A stretch of DNA of 64,000 bases from Adenanthera pavonina (Eukaryota; Streptophyta; Magnoliopsida; Fabales; Fabaceae). Under the pieces are notes generated by a model, which saw only the letters and a list, made by a program, of their open reading frames with translations, did not search any database and was not told where the DNA came from. The position numbers and the translations under genes are program-made. Of the stretch, positions 33,311 to 45,585 are shown piece by piece; within the stretch, counting starts at the first letter, position 1; the number at the start of each line of letters is the position of its first letter. The stretch spans positions 28,866,001-28,930,000 of the forward strand of contig JAIVEN010000022.1 in assembly GCA_026686845.1 (NCBI GenBank). Direction: 5' to 3'.

Positions 33311-35275
33311 GTTTGAGTTTTTAAATATAATAAGGAACCTCATAGAATTGAAAAAATAAATAATTTGGTCTTGTATATTATAAAAAATTTAAAAATAATT
33401 TTTATTATTCATAACTTGTAAAGAGTGTAACTAATTTAAATTTTATATTTTACATTAATTATTGGATATTGATGGTCTAAAAAACTTTTCAAATGCATGA
33501 TAAGATTATTATACTAAATACCATGATATCATGCATATTATTAAATTTGAATAAGACTACTTATTTGCTTGTAAATTATTTTTTGTGTAGGTTGGTCTGG
33601 AAAAAGAGAGGATATTGATTATTGAAGTGAAAAATATAATATCAAGTATTATGTTTTGTTTTTTTGGTGGGAATCGTATTATGTTTTACATAAAGATATA
33701 TCAATATAAGGATAAAAAAAACTCCAAACATTAATATTAAGTTTACCGTGATTGATACAGTTATTATTTTATTCAAAACTCTTTAAAATAATTTGGGTAA
33801 CAAGTTATTGAAGAAGAACTTAAAAAATAATTAAAATTTTTGTAAGCACTCAATTTATTAGCTTTTAGGTTTGGTTGTTTTGTCTAACACAATAAAATTA
33901 AAAAAATTGCATAATTTACCTAGTATATGGCATCAACAGACTGCGCACATCCAAAGTGCTGGGGGTGGCACAGTTGACATACAAATTATGAAAGTTGAAT
34001 TCTCCCCCGTTGGTACGGTAATTGGCCAGGAAGATAAAAATATAATTGAGTTTTAATTTTTAAAGTTAAAGAAAAATACTTAAATACTTTTTTATATATT
34101 TTTCGTATTGGTTTCCCATTAAAAATTAATATGTGAATTATTTTTTAATACATTATAAATTTAATCATTAATTATATGTTAATAGGATGAACTTCTCAAA
34201 TTTAAAAAAATTTAAAATATCTATATATTAAATTTTAATTAAAAAATAATATAAAAAATATATAAAAATATATATATAAGTTTAGCCCACTTTTAAAACA
34301 TGAAAAAGGTATACTTAGACTTTTTTAATTATATTATTATATAATTAAAACTAACATATGCTCATGTCATGCTTGCGCCAGATGTAACGAACTGTTGATT
34401 AGTTGAAAATATATAGAGATAATAAAAACAAATGTACAGTTAAGTAAACAATATTAATTCATTTTATTTTTTTAATATTATATTGATTTATTGATTTATT
34501 TTTTAAGTATAATAGTAGTTTTTCTTTCGCCTACTTCGAATTTATAGCCCAAAAAAAGCGGGAAAAATCGCGGCATCAAAAAGATTCCAACTTGCAAATT
34601 GTGGTTATTCGCTAACTTCAAAAATTAAAGCCATATAACCTATAATAAAATAGCATTTCATATTTATTTATTTTAATGTAATAGCTGATATGAATTACAG
34701 AGATAAAAGAATTTCTAAAATAGTACGGGTTAAAATGAAATTTCTGGACATTCATGAGTTAAAATACAATTCTAAAAAGGAAAAAAAATAGTTTAGGACC
34801 TCTATACAAAAATATTGACAAATAAATAATACCAGTACTGAATTCAGTTTATTCGAGTTGAGAATTCAGTTTATAGGAGTACTGAATTTTTAAACTGGAT
34901 CCTTGAAAAGGAATATTTCTATATGGGGATCCTTAAATATTTTTTTCCCTTCTAAAAAACATATGTTGTCAATTATACAGCTTAAACAAAGCACATAGAA
35001 GATGACGTTAGCCTTGGACTTTTCATGTTAAGGTGCTAACACACGAATTTTTTTTAACTAAATTTCTTGAAATTTTGTAGAAACATACCGCATTGAACCC
35101 AAAATCCTAAAAAAATTAACAAAATTACAGCTCAAATTGTGACCAAAGACCCTAAGTCAAAGAGCTTCATCCTTTACTCAATTTTGGTTAAAACTGTATG
35201 CATTACCCCTGAAAAGTTTTGGTAAAAGTTTTGGAAATTGATGCATCATTCCTTGTGGAGATTTTAGGGGGGGGG
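33311..35275. other. A+T-rich intergenic DNA
   Basis: The small ORF at 33871-34056 has no recognisable motif. There is a G homopolymer at about 35267-35277. Nothing else is supported. Confidence 0.5.
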
Positions 35276-35663
35276 GGTGTTTGATTCATCTTTTACAAAA
35301 ACAAATTATAATTTCAACCATGGTTTTCTAAAAGATATGTTTAGTCAAACACAGGTGAAATACAAATTGACTTTTTGAAAAATGAAAAATTGGTTAAACT
35401 ATGATTTTGGAAAAGGAGAGGAAAAGTTACTTTTTCTTTAACAAAACGTGGGTTTTGGAAAAGAAGAAACAAATTTACTCTATATTATACATCTAAAAGT
35501 ACTTTTAACCCCTATCATCCAAACAGATTTTTTGTCAAACTTACTTTTATAAGAAGAATATCTAAACATAACAACTTCCAACAAACTTATTTTATCTAAA
35601 CTTCATTTTTACAAACTTCATTTATCTTAACTTAATTTTATAAAACGGAGAACCAAACGGGCC
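35276..35663. mobile_element. MITE with GTTTGGTTC-type ends (about 388 bp)
   Basis: The left end ggtgtttgattcatctttta and the right end (reverse complement ggcccgtttggttctccgtt) form imperfect inverted termini. The inner words aaaatgaagttta and acaaacttca recur in the element at 38654-38820, so the two are probably related. Superfamily (hAT or PIF) not resolved. Confidence 0.5.
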
Positions 35664-36528
35664 TATGTTTGTGAGAACTAAGAGTGAAAACCCCAATCAA
35701 GGCCCTAAATAAAGTCATTAGTTTCACGAAGTGGAGAATATATGTTTAAACTGCAGTTAAGAACTCTAATCAAAATTATAAACACTGCAACTAACAACCC
35801 TATTGTAAATCCGTAAAACACACCTCAAACAATGATCCTAAATCATATAGTTATGACTCTAATACCAAATACAAAAAAATTAATCTAAAAAAATTATATG
35901 ATATTAGACCATTAAATTTAGACGTACTTGTTAAAATCACGCTTTTAGATGAGAAGTAATAAGTACAACAGTTGAATCTTTTAGAACTAAATGACTAAGG
36001 CTTTCCCCTCCTATTCACACTCCTAATCACACATTTCAATGAAGTAATGTGTGATAGAATAATTTATGTGATGTTGTAGGTCCATAGCTAGGCATGCTGT
36101 GTTAATTTATACTAATCAAATTGACAGATATTCAGTTCAAAATATAATAGAATCATTTAATTTATCAGTTAGGCTCAATTTACATCCTCATATGGATTAC
36201 CAAAAATAATATTAGGTCATTTTTTACAACACTAAAATCATAATTGATTAAAACCCACACAAAAAATTGTAACAAATATAACGGAAACTGATGCAGTATT
36301 ATTACTATAACCAAAAGAAGGACTACATCACAAGGAACTCACAAGAAGAAAAGGAGGAGAATAGAAATTCACTGAAAGGAAGAAAGAGAACACACTCGAG
36401 AGATTATTCGTTACAATACACCAAAAAAAAAAACAAGAACAAACTTAAGGAGAAAGGGTCGAAACACATCAATAGCTGAGTAACACGGTGTTCTTAGAAA
36501 TACAGCATCATTAGCTTCTCAATGTATA
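35664..36528. other. Region downstream of the SDR gene
   Basis: About 0.85 kb of A+T-rich sequence. Its right part should contain the SDR 3' UTR. The small ORF at 36291-36479 is Lys/Asn-rich low complexity and is not called. Confidence 0.4.
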
Positions 36529-37434
36529 TCATGGCAAAATAGGCGCATTACTAGGGAGAACAGTATCTTTAAACACAGAGAAGCCACCATCAACGACCAA
36601 GTTATGTCCACTGATGTACACAGAATCATCAGAAGCAAGAAATAAAGCTGCTTCTGCAATATGCCTTGCCTTCAGCACTATGCCCTTGAGGTTCGCCTTG
36701 GAAGAACAATGAGCTTCAACTTGATGAGGCTTAGAATTGAAGGGTGCACATGCAAGTGGTGTGGCAACTCCAAACGGGGACACACAATTCACTCTAATCC
36801 CGTGAGCCCCAAGCTCACCACACACAGATCGTACCAGTCCAACAATAGCATTCTTCGATGTGGTATAAGCATGAGGCCCATTTCCTCCAACACAAGCTGC
36901 TACGCTGGCGGTGCATATGATGGATCCTCGGATGTTCTTTGCAACCATAGTACGAGCAGCGTGCTTGATTGTCGCAGCCACACCTCGAACATTTATTGCC
37001 ATGATGTTATCGAATTCATCTAGATTGAGGTCAAGGATGCCAGAAAATGTTCCTAGGATTCCAGCGTTGCTGAACAGGATATCTAGGGTTCCATATTTTT
37101 GCAGGGTATAACTTACTATTTCCTCGACCTGCTTTTCATCTCCCACATCACAGTGATAGTAAGTTACATTGTTTGAGGCTATGGAAGCAGCGACTTGACG
37201 ACCCAGGTCGTCTTGAATGTCCGCTGCTACGACGAAGGCTCCATGATCAGCAAATAGTCTCACTGTCTCTTCTCCGATTCCACTTGCTGCTCCAGTGACA
37301 AGAGCCACCTTACCCTTCAACCTGTAAAATAAAAGTTCATAGAATAAGAAAAGATAGAATTTGTGAAGAATGAGAAAGAAACGTATATATCAAAGTTAAG
37401 GCAAACTTAATGAAAGCCTTTACCTTTGATTCAT
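36529..37434 (-). CDS. Short-chain dehydrogenase/reductase (classical SDR, SDR110C-like)
   Basis: This is an NAD(P)(H)-dependent oxidoreductase. The coding sequence has two exons: 37434-37424, only 11 nt (ATG AAT CAA AG), then a 102-bp intron (gtaaag..ttttacag), then 37321-36529, giving 267 aa. An ORF scan sees only the second exon. Motifs by residue are: the cofactor-binding TGAASGIG at 13-20; an acidic D38 after the second strand, favouring NAD over NADP; DV at 62-63; SNAG at 88-91; N114; catalytic S143; and Y156-x3-K160. VDGGFS near the C-terminus is typical of the plant SDR110C group, which includes secoisolariciresinol, isopiperitenol and xanthoxin dehydrogenases and momilactone A synthase. 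The substrate cannot be told from sequence. All catalytic residues are intact. Confidence 0.92.
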
Positions 37435-37472
37435 GGCTCTCCAGACCTGCAAATAAAGCTCTGAGCTAAGAC

Positions 37473-37485
37473 GTTTATATATATT
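37473..37485 (-). promoter_or_regulatory. Putative TATA box of the SDR gene
   Basis: On the minus strand aatatatataaac lies about 40-50 bp upstream of the start codon at 37434. This supports that ATG and the short first exon. Confidence 0.5.
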
Positions 37486-38653
37486 GGCGATCTACTAATC
37501 TGACGTAACAAGAAACTCAAAATATCTAATTTGATTTGAAAGCCAACCGTCGTGACATGAAATATATATATATTTAAAAAAAAATAGTAGTCTACACCCT
37601 TGGAATGCTCAAATTTATAATATGGATAAAAGGAATTACAAAATGAATCAAGGGGTATAGCCAGATCGCTTTTATTTATCGATTTATTTGACAAGGTGGA
37701 AGGATTAAATTAATTACGCTAAGCAGAGACCTAAGGAGTATTATTGACAACAAGATCAAATTTGAATTGAACCTAAAAAGTCGAGTTCCATTCAAGGCCT
37801 ATGTAAGAATAACTGTGGTCAAATGTATCCAAAGGCAGAGCTACGTGATGGTGTTATGGTAAGGGTGGGCACATGCCCCTTCATTTTGGCAAGAATTACG
37901 AGAGAGGTATGTAAGTTTGAGAATTTTGCACTATCTTCTCTTGATATTTTGAACCCACCTAAGTTTTTTGTCCCAAATCCAAATATGTATGAGTTAAAAA
38001 AAATTTTGTATTGTGATAACTAACTCAAGTCTAATAATTTTAATTCAAAATTTTAAACTTATTAAACCCAAGTACTAAAAATATATCATTATTTGCTTTT
38101 TATTTTTAGAATCAAATTTTTTAATAATAAGCTAACCTAATTAAATAAAAACAAATAACCTAACCTAATCAAATTTTTAAAACAATTTTTTAATTATTAT
38201 AATATTACTTTTTCAATTATTAATTTTAAATTAATTCGCCTTCACTGGTTGAGGGTCTTAGCTTCGCCACTGGATGTATCGATATAAAAAAACGTTGGAA
38301 ACTTTTTGTGGGAAGAGAAGAGGCTTTATTCAGTATGGAAGGATGATATATATGTAACTAATTTAAGCTATCAAGGGAGGACTGAGCAGCCTGGGTGGTA
38401 AGCAAACCTATTTCTTGTACTCTTATTAACTACGTATTTTGTCTTTTCACATTTAGGGATTTTCCTTTTTATATAGTTTTTCAAATGTGTGTGCTAACGA
38501 TGATGACTAGGGGTAAAATAATCTTTTCGAATCATTGAAGTCGCCCGACCACTGAAGTTTTTTTTGCAAAAAAATTAAATTTATCAGGTTCGTTTAGCTG
38601 TATGCAATTTAATAGATTGTAGTCTAATTAATTGCTTACCTAGAGATTACTTA
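37486..38653. other. Upstream region of the SDR gene and intergenic DNA
   Basis: Short ORFs (37431-37694 minus, 37823-38023 plus) have no family features. No repeat boundary was fixed. Confidence 0.4.
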
Positions 38654-38820
38654 CCTGTTTGGTTTGCCTTTTTGTAAAAGTACTTTTAGAATAACCACAG
38701 TTTACAAAAATGAAGTTTAAATAAAAGTAGAGAAGTTTATTGAAAAGCTGTTTGAATGAAAAAGGAGAAAATGATAGTTAGAAAGTATAGTTTAGTTTCC
38801 AAAAAGGAGAACCAAACAGG
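38654..38820. mobile_element. 167-bp MITE with CCTGTTTGGTT ends
   Basis: The left end cctgtttggtttgccttttt and the right end (reverse complement cctgtttggttctccttttt) are nearly perfect inverted repeats of about 20 bp. The inside includes acaaaaatgaagttta, shared with the longer element at 35276-35663. Confidence 0.65.
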
Positions 38821-40644
38821 CACTACAAGGTCTTCTTAAAGGTGATATGGCTGGTATATGTTACCATGTCGGGTTGTTACTTAAGTTTTGATTGTTGTTG
38901 TTGTTGTAGTTTGAGTTCTTTGGACTCCTTTACCCCATCAAAAAAAAAATTGCTTAGGCATTAAGGGAGTAGATTGGACAACATATTTCAAACTTATAGA
39001 ACATATGTGTTTATAAAAGTTCCATAATATGCATGCATGATTTGGACCTTTTTTTTGCAGTCAATTACTTGTGGTTGAGACTGAATCATTAACAAGCCAA
39101 ACAGGACAATTCAGTAGTTTCTTGATATCTTGTTCTCTTTTTTGACTTTACTTCGTTGAACTACTTGTGAGATTTTTTATTTGTCTGATAACAATAATAG
39201 CTTTGAGTTGATAATTCTCTCATATTATTTATTATTCATTTTTCCCCTTCTTGGCACCCAAATTCCCGTCCTATGAGACATGTACACTTCAGAGTTTTCT
39301 AGGCCTATAATCACTCGGATATCCGGAATTGGCTTTGGTGCACTTCACAGTGTGCACATCAGCAAACATTGTCACTTCAAAATACAATCAAAGATTCTAC
39401 AGGAAGCCCCCCAATTTGAAAGCCTTTTTGTCTGCAGCGTGCCCACTTCCATTGCTAATTCCCTCCGTTGCTTCACCTCATCTTTCTCCAAGAACATACC
39501 AACTCTCCTAAATCAAAGGACCTTGTCCAACTCCCTCTCTTCCCTCTTCTCTTCTCCTCTTCTGTTCTTCTCATCAAATGATCTTTGAGTTCTGCTACCA
39601 CATAATGATGCACATTTTTCGCTAAACTGATCTCCATTTCGAGGTTATCATTTTCCTTTCTTATCAAGTACCTTCCCTTTTTTTTTAATCTGTCACTTTT
39701 AAAGAAATTTTTTTTCCTATTTATTTGTTACTTTCAAATTCCAACACAACATTAATTATTACTTCTCCAATTATATCCTAATTTATCATTTTAAAAATTA
39801 AAGATGATATTAATTATTATTTTTTATTAATCTATTTATTGAAGGACATATTAAAAAATTTAAAATAAATTTTAATACATTAATTATATTTCATAATTTG
39901 TATGCTAAAACTTTCACATAAAAAGAAACAAAGGGTTTATCTATTGTGTTTTGAAACATATTTTATCTAGATTTGTGTGTGGGAAGGATTGAAAATTACT
40001 TACTTCGTCCTGTATTATAAAACAATATTTGGAGTTTCATACATATTAAGAAATGAAAATAACATATTTAAATTCTTAAAAAAAACCTAAATATTCATAT
40101 TTTACCTCTATTAAATACTCATTTTTATAATTCTAATATAATTTACAATACTATATATTATATTAATGAGGGATAAAAGTAATAAATAAGACCATATTAC
40201 TTTATATTATGAAGAAACAAAATCTTTTTTGTTGCTTTATAATATGTGATGAAAAGAGTACTCAAAATTTCTATCATAAATGCCTTTATGGAAGAGGGAA
40301 ATATGATGCAGGTCGGGATTGGATGTTCTTACGCTTTTGGTAAAATTTGAGTAGTTACTTTTTATTAATGTATTGTAACCAAACCAAAACCGTTCAAAGT
40401 GTGCCACAATGGCTATTGAAATCATCAAAATGGAACAACCTAGGTGTTTTAATTGAACAACTGATTGTGCTGCAATGGAACAACCCAAAATCATAAAAAT
40501 GAAATAAATAAATAACTAAACTTCTAAGATGTTCATGATGAAAACGAGGCAAACCGAGGTAATATTGTAAATTTATTTGAGGCCAAAATAATTACTATTT
40601 GAGACCAAAATAAGCAATTGATTAAATTTATTTGAGACCAGTGG
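38821..40644. other. Intergenic DNA with a less A+T-rich block at 39240-39690
   Basis: The block contains an ORF at 39280-39588 (+) of 102 aa, rich in Ser and Phe with hydrophobic patches. I recognise no domain, there is no evident splice partner, and the antisense ORF at 39473-39667 is equally unremarkable. It may be an eroded gene or a non-coding transcript. The rest is A+T-rich, with Stowaway-like fragments at about 39690-39930 and 40005-40215. Confidence 0.35.
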
Positions 40645-41662
40645 TTCTAAAATGTTAATAATGCCACTGCTAAATTACTCAAATGCCTATAGTTTCTCTG
40701 CTCTCCCCACCATCATCGGCACTAGTGATTATTGATTAGTTAATAGTGTTGATTGACCGATTAACGGTCACACAATGGCCAATGGTTTTGAAATTTGCTT
40801 TCCAAAATTTGCAACTTAGATAGTCTAAATTTGTAATTAGTTTTTTAAATTTTTACTATAAATTGTCCTAGTGGTTTGTAACTTCTTTTCCAGATTTTCA
40901 ACTTACTTATTTTGAATTTATTAATTTTTTTCCAAATTTTACTATAAATTCTTCCAATGCTTTATAACTTCTTTTCCAAGATTTGTAACTTACTTATTTT
41001 AAATTTACAGCTAATTTTTTCAAATTATAATTATGAATTTTTCCAATATTTTGTAACTTTTTTTCAGGATTTATAGTTTTTTTACTTCAAATTTGCAACT
41101 CATTTTTTAAAAGCTACTAAATATTTTCAACCTATAATAAACATTTGAAAATCAAATTACAAATTTAGAGTAAACAAGTTGCAAAATTTGAAAATAAAAG
41201 TTGCAAAGCATTATAACAATCTATAGTAAAAATTAAGGGGGAGGGGGGGGAGAAGTTACAAATTTAGAATAAGCAAACTATAAAATATGAAAAAAAAAGT
41301 TGCAAACCATTGGAATAATTTATAATAAAAATTTAAAAAATAAGTTATAAATTTTAAAATTTAGAGTAAATATATTGCAAATTTAAGAAAAAAAAAGTTG
41401 CAAATCACTGTAATAACTATTAATAGTAAAAATTAAAATATTTATTTACAAATTTAAAATAAATAAATTACAAAATTTTGGGAAAGAAGTTGCAAAACCA
41501 CCGGCCGTTAGTGACAATTAACCAACCATTGATTGATCACCGTCCGACCATTGATTGGCTACTGCCTTGATTGGTCAATGTTGAACACCAACAATGGCAG
41601 GAAGTGGAGAGAAGCTATGGGTGTTTTAATGGTTTGGTAGTGAAATTATTAATATTTTAGAG
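40645..41662. mobile_element. 1.0-kb foldback element with inverted central repeat array
   Basis: The left end ttctaaaatgttaataatgc and the right end (reverse complement gctctaaaatattaataatt) are inverted partners. Pairing continues through an agagaagctatgg / ctatagtttctctgc zone and a gattgaccg / cggccgttag zone. The centre has tandem units built on aacttcttttccaaaatttg facing one way (about 40800-41120) and their complements (cttgcaaa and aagttgcaaa words) facing the other way (about 41140-41500). No ORF. Same layout as 22081-23313, with different sequence. Confidence 0.6.
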
Positions 41663-42024
41663 CTGTTGTTTTGTTTTTCTAATTTAATCAACTTCCTATC
41701 CTAAAGTTTAACAAATTTTTTAGTCTCATAGTAATTCTCCCAAAAAAATATCTCCAAAATGCTAAAGAAATATGGATGATTAGGTATGTTTTAATCCCAA
41801 GGCGAGTTTGGCAACAACAAAAAATCCCAAGGCGAGGATTGTACACTTTATCCACTGACACGTGGAAACACGAAATCCTTTGATAGTATGAATGATCACT
41901 AATAGTGATGTGCACGTTGTGCACATAATTGCTGAAGTGCACCGCAACCAGATCCCACTCAATCCAGCATTCCAAAACATATTGTAATTAATTTACTGCA
42001 ACACTGTTTTACCACAAAAATTTG

Positions 42025-42296
42025 TCCCTCCAGTACTTTTTATAAGTTATATTTTAAAAGTGTTTTGTAGTTTTACATGTAAGTTATTTTTTATAAATTT
42101 TTGAAATATTAATTATTTTATTTAAAAAATATTTTTATTTAATTATAAGAGAAAAAATAAATTATTTAAATTTATAGTATTTATTATAAAGTAAAAATAG
42201 AAATTACATTATTTTTAAGATAATTTTAATGATGTAATAAATTTTTTTTATTCTAGTGAGATAGTTAGAAGTGACTTATATTAAGTATTGGAGAGA
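42025..42296. mobile_element. Stowaway-like MITE
   Basis: The left end tccctccagtactttttata and the right end (reverse complement tctctccaatacttaatata) are inverted partners of the CTCCCTCC type. TA follows the right end, while the left TA is eroded. Confidence 0.55.
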
Positions 42297-42638
42297 GTAT
42301 AAATTTGAGCATAATCAAATCTTTAAACATGGCATTAATTCGTTTTTCCATTCGTTTATAGTGTCTTATAGGTCTAAACTTCGCTAATCCATATGAACAA
42401 GACCCGAAGACCATGTCATCATCAGAGATATTTTTAATTTTAAAAAAATCTTTTTCAGCTGATTATCTGAAAAACAGAAGTTAATAATAAAAAAAATCTT
42501 CTCAATTCTAACCAAATCGTTTTTCAAATTAAAAGTATTCTCCATTTCATATAGATTTATACTTCGTCTTGTCTTCTATTAAGGCTTTTTACCCTAATTT
42601 TGAAATAAGACCCTTTACAATATACGAGATAATATTTA

Positions 42639-43084
42639 CTCCCTCTGGTCCTATATATAAGATCATTTTAACCGAATCATGTGAATTAAGAAAGGGAGTT
42701 AAAACTAATTAACTACCTTGATTTCTCCAAAAATTTCAACCTTTTTCCAAAACTACCCTTATTTAATCTCTCTCTTTTTCTCTTTGAATACATTAAATAG
42801 GGGCATTTTTTTTAAAATGCATAATAAATATCATCTCATATATTATAAATGATCTTATATTTAGGACCAAGACAAAAGGTCCTATATATATGACCGAAGG
42901 GAGTATTATACATTTTCAAAAAATGTTCCTAGTTAATGTATCCAAAGAGAAAGAGATTAAATAAGGATAATTCTAGAAAAATATTGAGATTTTTGGAGAT
43001 ATTAAAATAGTTAATTAGTTTTAACTCATATTCTTAATCCGCGTGATTTAATTAAATAGGTCTTATATTAAAGACTAGAGGGAG
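42639..43084. mobile_element. Compound Stowaway-like MITE
   Basis: The outer ends are ctccctctggtcctatatat after TA (42637-42638) and, at the right, gactagagggag before TA (43085-43086). An additional right-type end, gaccgaagggag, also followed by TA, lies inside at 42892-42903. The halves 42655-42800 and 42935-43070 are inverted copies of each other (gattaaataag / cttatttaatc and gttaattagttttaac / gttaaaactaattaac). It therefore looks like two related elements joined or nested. Confidence 0.6.
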
Positions 43085-43168
43085 TAATAACCTTTTTTTG
43101 TAGCTTTATGTCACCATGTAAGCTTATACTTAATGGATATTTAATTGATGAAATGGTTATAATAAATA

Positions 43169-43433
43169 ACTTCTCCAATCTTAAATATAAAATTTTTTGT
43201 TTTAATTTTAAATATAAAATTTTTTTTCATAATATAAGACACGTGGGTATTTATTATGTATTAAAAAAATCATATTTAATTAATGGTGGAAGAGAGAAAA
43301 AGAGATTAAATAATGATAGTTTTGAAAAAATTTTATAATTTTTTATAAAATTAAAGTTATTAACTAACTTTAACTTCAATCATTAATCCACCTAATTGGA
43401 TTAAAATGGTATTATATTAAAGATAGAAAGAAG
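43169..43433. mobile_element. Stowaway-like MITE, related to the neighbour
   Basis: The left end acttctccaatcttaaatat and the right end (reverse complement acttctttctatctttaata) pair imperfectly, and TA follows at 43434-43435. The inner sequence gagaaaaagagattaaataa is shared with the compound MITE 85 bp to the left. Confidence 0.55.
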
Positions 43434-43942
43434 TATGGTACAAGTAACTATTGCCGACTAATTTAGAATACTATCATTCTTTCCTCAAATTTAAAGTAAA
43501 CTATTGTATATAACATGCAATTTCTTACGACTTTTTGTTTTATAAAACATCCAACATAACAATTAATTTCGAGGAAGAAGGTGCTTGAGTTTTCGCCTTC
43601 AGATGCTAGCTACCTATGAATCATTTGTGTTTGAATTGAAAAACCAAAATCTTGTTGAGTTTTTGTTATTATTTTAAAGAAAATTATATGATGACAATAT
43701 CATGCACTAATTAATAAGATTATATTGTCGTTCTACTTAGATATATGATAATTTTAAAAACCCAGCTTCCTGGCTGCCGCTATGTATGTAAGAAGAGATT
43801 ACAAGTTTTCATTAATTTAGTTGTGAAGCATGGACTTTATTCGTTGAAGCACACGATGGACTCATTGTTTTAATTAAGAGTTCAATGGTGAAACCTTTTA
43901 ATAGTCAAGTTTGAAAGTACTAACATTTATTTTAGTAATTAA

Positions 43943-44390
43943 GTCTCCACATTGATGACAATCATAGAGATACCATCAATTGACAATATCAAGAGTGTCA
44001 AAACAAAATTATGACTGTTCAAAGTAAATCAAAGTCAAATTATTGATATAAAAGTTGCATTGGAGCTGATTATTAATATGATTATCTTATACGTGAATAC
44101 TATATTTTGTCTCCCCATTGATGATAAAGGTAGAGATACCATCAAATGACAGCACCAAGAGTGTCAAAACAAAATTATGACTATTCAAAGTAAATAAAAG
44201 TCCAAATATTGATATAAAAGTTGCATTGTAACTGATTATCGATATGATGATCCTATATGTGAATACTATATTTTGTCTCCCCATTGATGACAACAGTAAA
44301 AATACCATCAATGCAGCACCAAGAGTGTCAAAACAAAATTATGACTATTCAAAGTAAACAAGAGTCGAATTATTGATACTGTATTTTGTA
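43943..44390 (+). repeat. 166-bp tandem repeat, about 2.7 copies
   Basis: Units begin at gtctcc in positions 43943, 44109 and 44275, exactly 166 bp apart. All contain accatcaa, caagagtgtcaaaacaaaat and tatgactattcaaagtaaa (one base differs in the first). The third copy is shortened by an internal deletion. The unit length is in the range of plant satellite monomers and of nucleosome spacing. Confidence 0.85.
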
Positions 44391-45585
44391 TGACCCATTT
44401 AATAACAATAATAAATATATAAAAATTGAAAAAATATTTTTTTAGGGTTCATAGAAAAAATAATAAAATAAATACATAATATTTTAAAATATTTTTTTTA
44501 TAATAGGTTAAAATATTTTTGGGTTATTTTAAAATATCCTTTAAGAGATGAAAGAGGTTAAATATAAAATATTCTTAAGTTATCTTAAAAGATTTTAGAG
44601 TAAAATTTGAAGATTATCCCTTGATTAAAATACATGATATAAAGAAACAAAAATAAAAGAAAAGAAATTTAGGGATTATCTTTTAAAATATTGCTAACTT
44701 CCCTATCCACAAAATATAAAAAAGGGGGGAAAAGATAAAGTAAAAAAGGAAAAAAAGAATCAAATCATCTAAAAGTATGTAAATAGAATAATAATAATAA
44801 TAATAGAAAATTTTTAAAAATCTCAAAAAAAAAAGATTTAATAATTTTTAAAAAGATTAAGAGATGATGATATTATTCATCTATGATTTTTATCCTCAAA
44901 TTTTAAATATTTTAAATTAAAAAATAAATGGTAAGTTTTTCTATAAATAGAGAGTCTAAGAGCCAGAAAAAAAAATTATAGAGAGCTTTAGGTAATTAAG
45001 AAAAACATAAGAGCCTAAGGCAACAAGAATTATAGAGAGAGAAAGAGACGCAAAAAGAGGGAGAGTTTTTTGAAAATGTAAGTGAATATTGAAGCTCTTA
45101 AAGAAAATCAAAGAGGAAAAAAGGTTAAAGGAAACTTATATTTACACTAATAAAAGTATATAAACTTTCCCCTTCTAGTCGCCTAATGCATCAGTGTTAG
45201 ATTAGTATTAGAACTGGAAATATACAATTCATGGCATGTATGCATTCAAATGAATTTGGAATATTTTATTCATGGAGATATTAACAATAATTACATTGAC
45301 GCCTTCCTTTCATATTAAATATATAAACAAATGTATAGAGTTTTAATGAGCACGCAACACCTTGTTTGTTCAACGAAACTTACATATTTATAGTTTTTCT
45401 TTTACAGTGTGCGTCTTCTCCTTTAAAATATAATAAATTAATAATCAATGACTTCTTTCTTTTTTCGCTTCTACTCCTATTCTTAATTAAAAAAGCTTCA
45501 TGAGAAATGCTTATGCCCCAGCAAAATATATATGGTGTTGAATAATAAATTGCAATTGATGTTTATCCCACCCGGTGAATTAGGT
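44391..45585. other. A+T-rich DNA, possible LTR-like remnant
   Basis: A promoter-like ctataaatagagagtc lies at about 44941-44956 and is followed by purine-rich transcribed-looking DNA (agag and aaga words to about 45120). This resembles the middle of an LTR, but no ends were found. Confidence 0.25.

Noticed and set aside
36661..37111. Plus-strand ORFs across the SDR gene
   Set aside because: Antisense shadows of the SDR coding exon, with no recognisable protein features.
39280..39588. 102-aa ORF in a less A+T-rich block, possible gene
   Set aside because: No recognised domain, splice partner or supporting start context. Kept only as a note on the region.
43943..44390. CRISPR-like array
   Set aside because: The repeats are contiguous 166-bp tandem units without unique spacers, in a plant nuclear genome.
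44941..45120. A gene promoter with TATA box ctataaatag
   Set aside because: No coding region follows. More likely an LTR-like remnant, but no ends were found to support that either.
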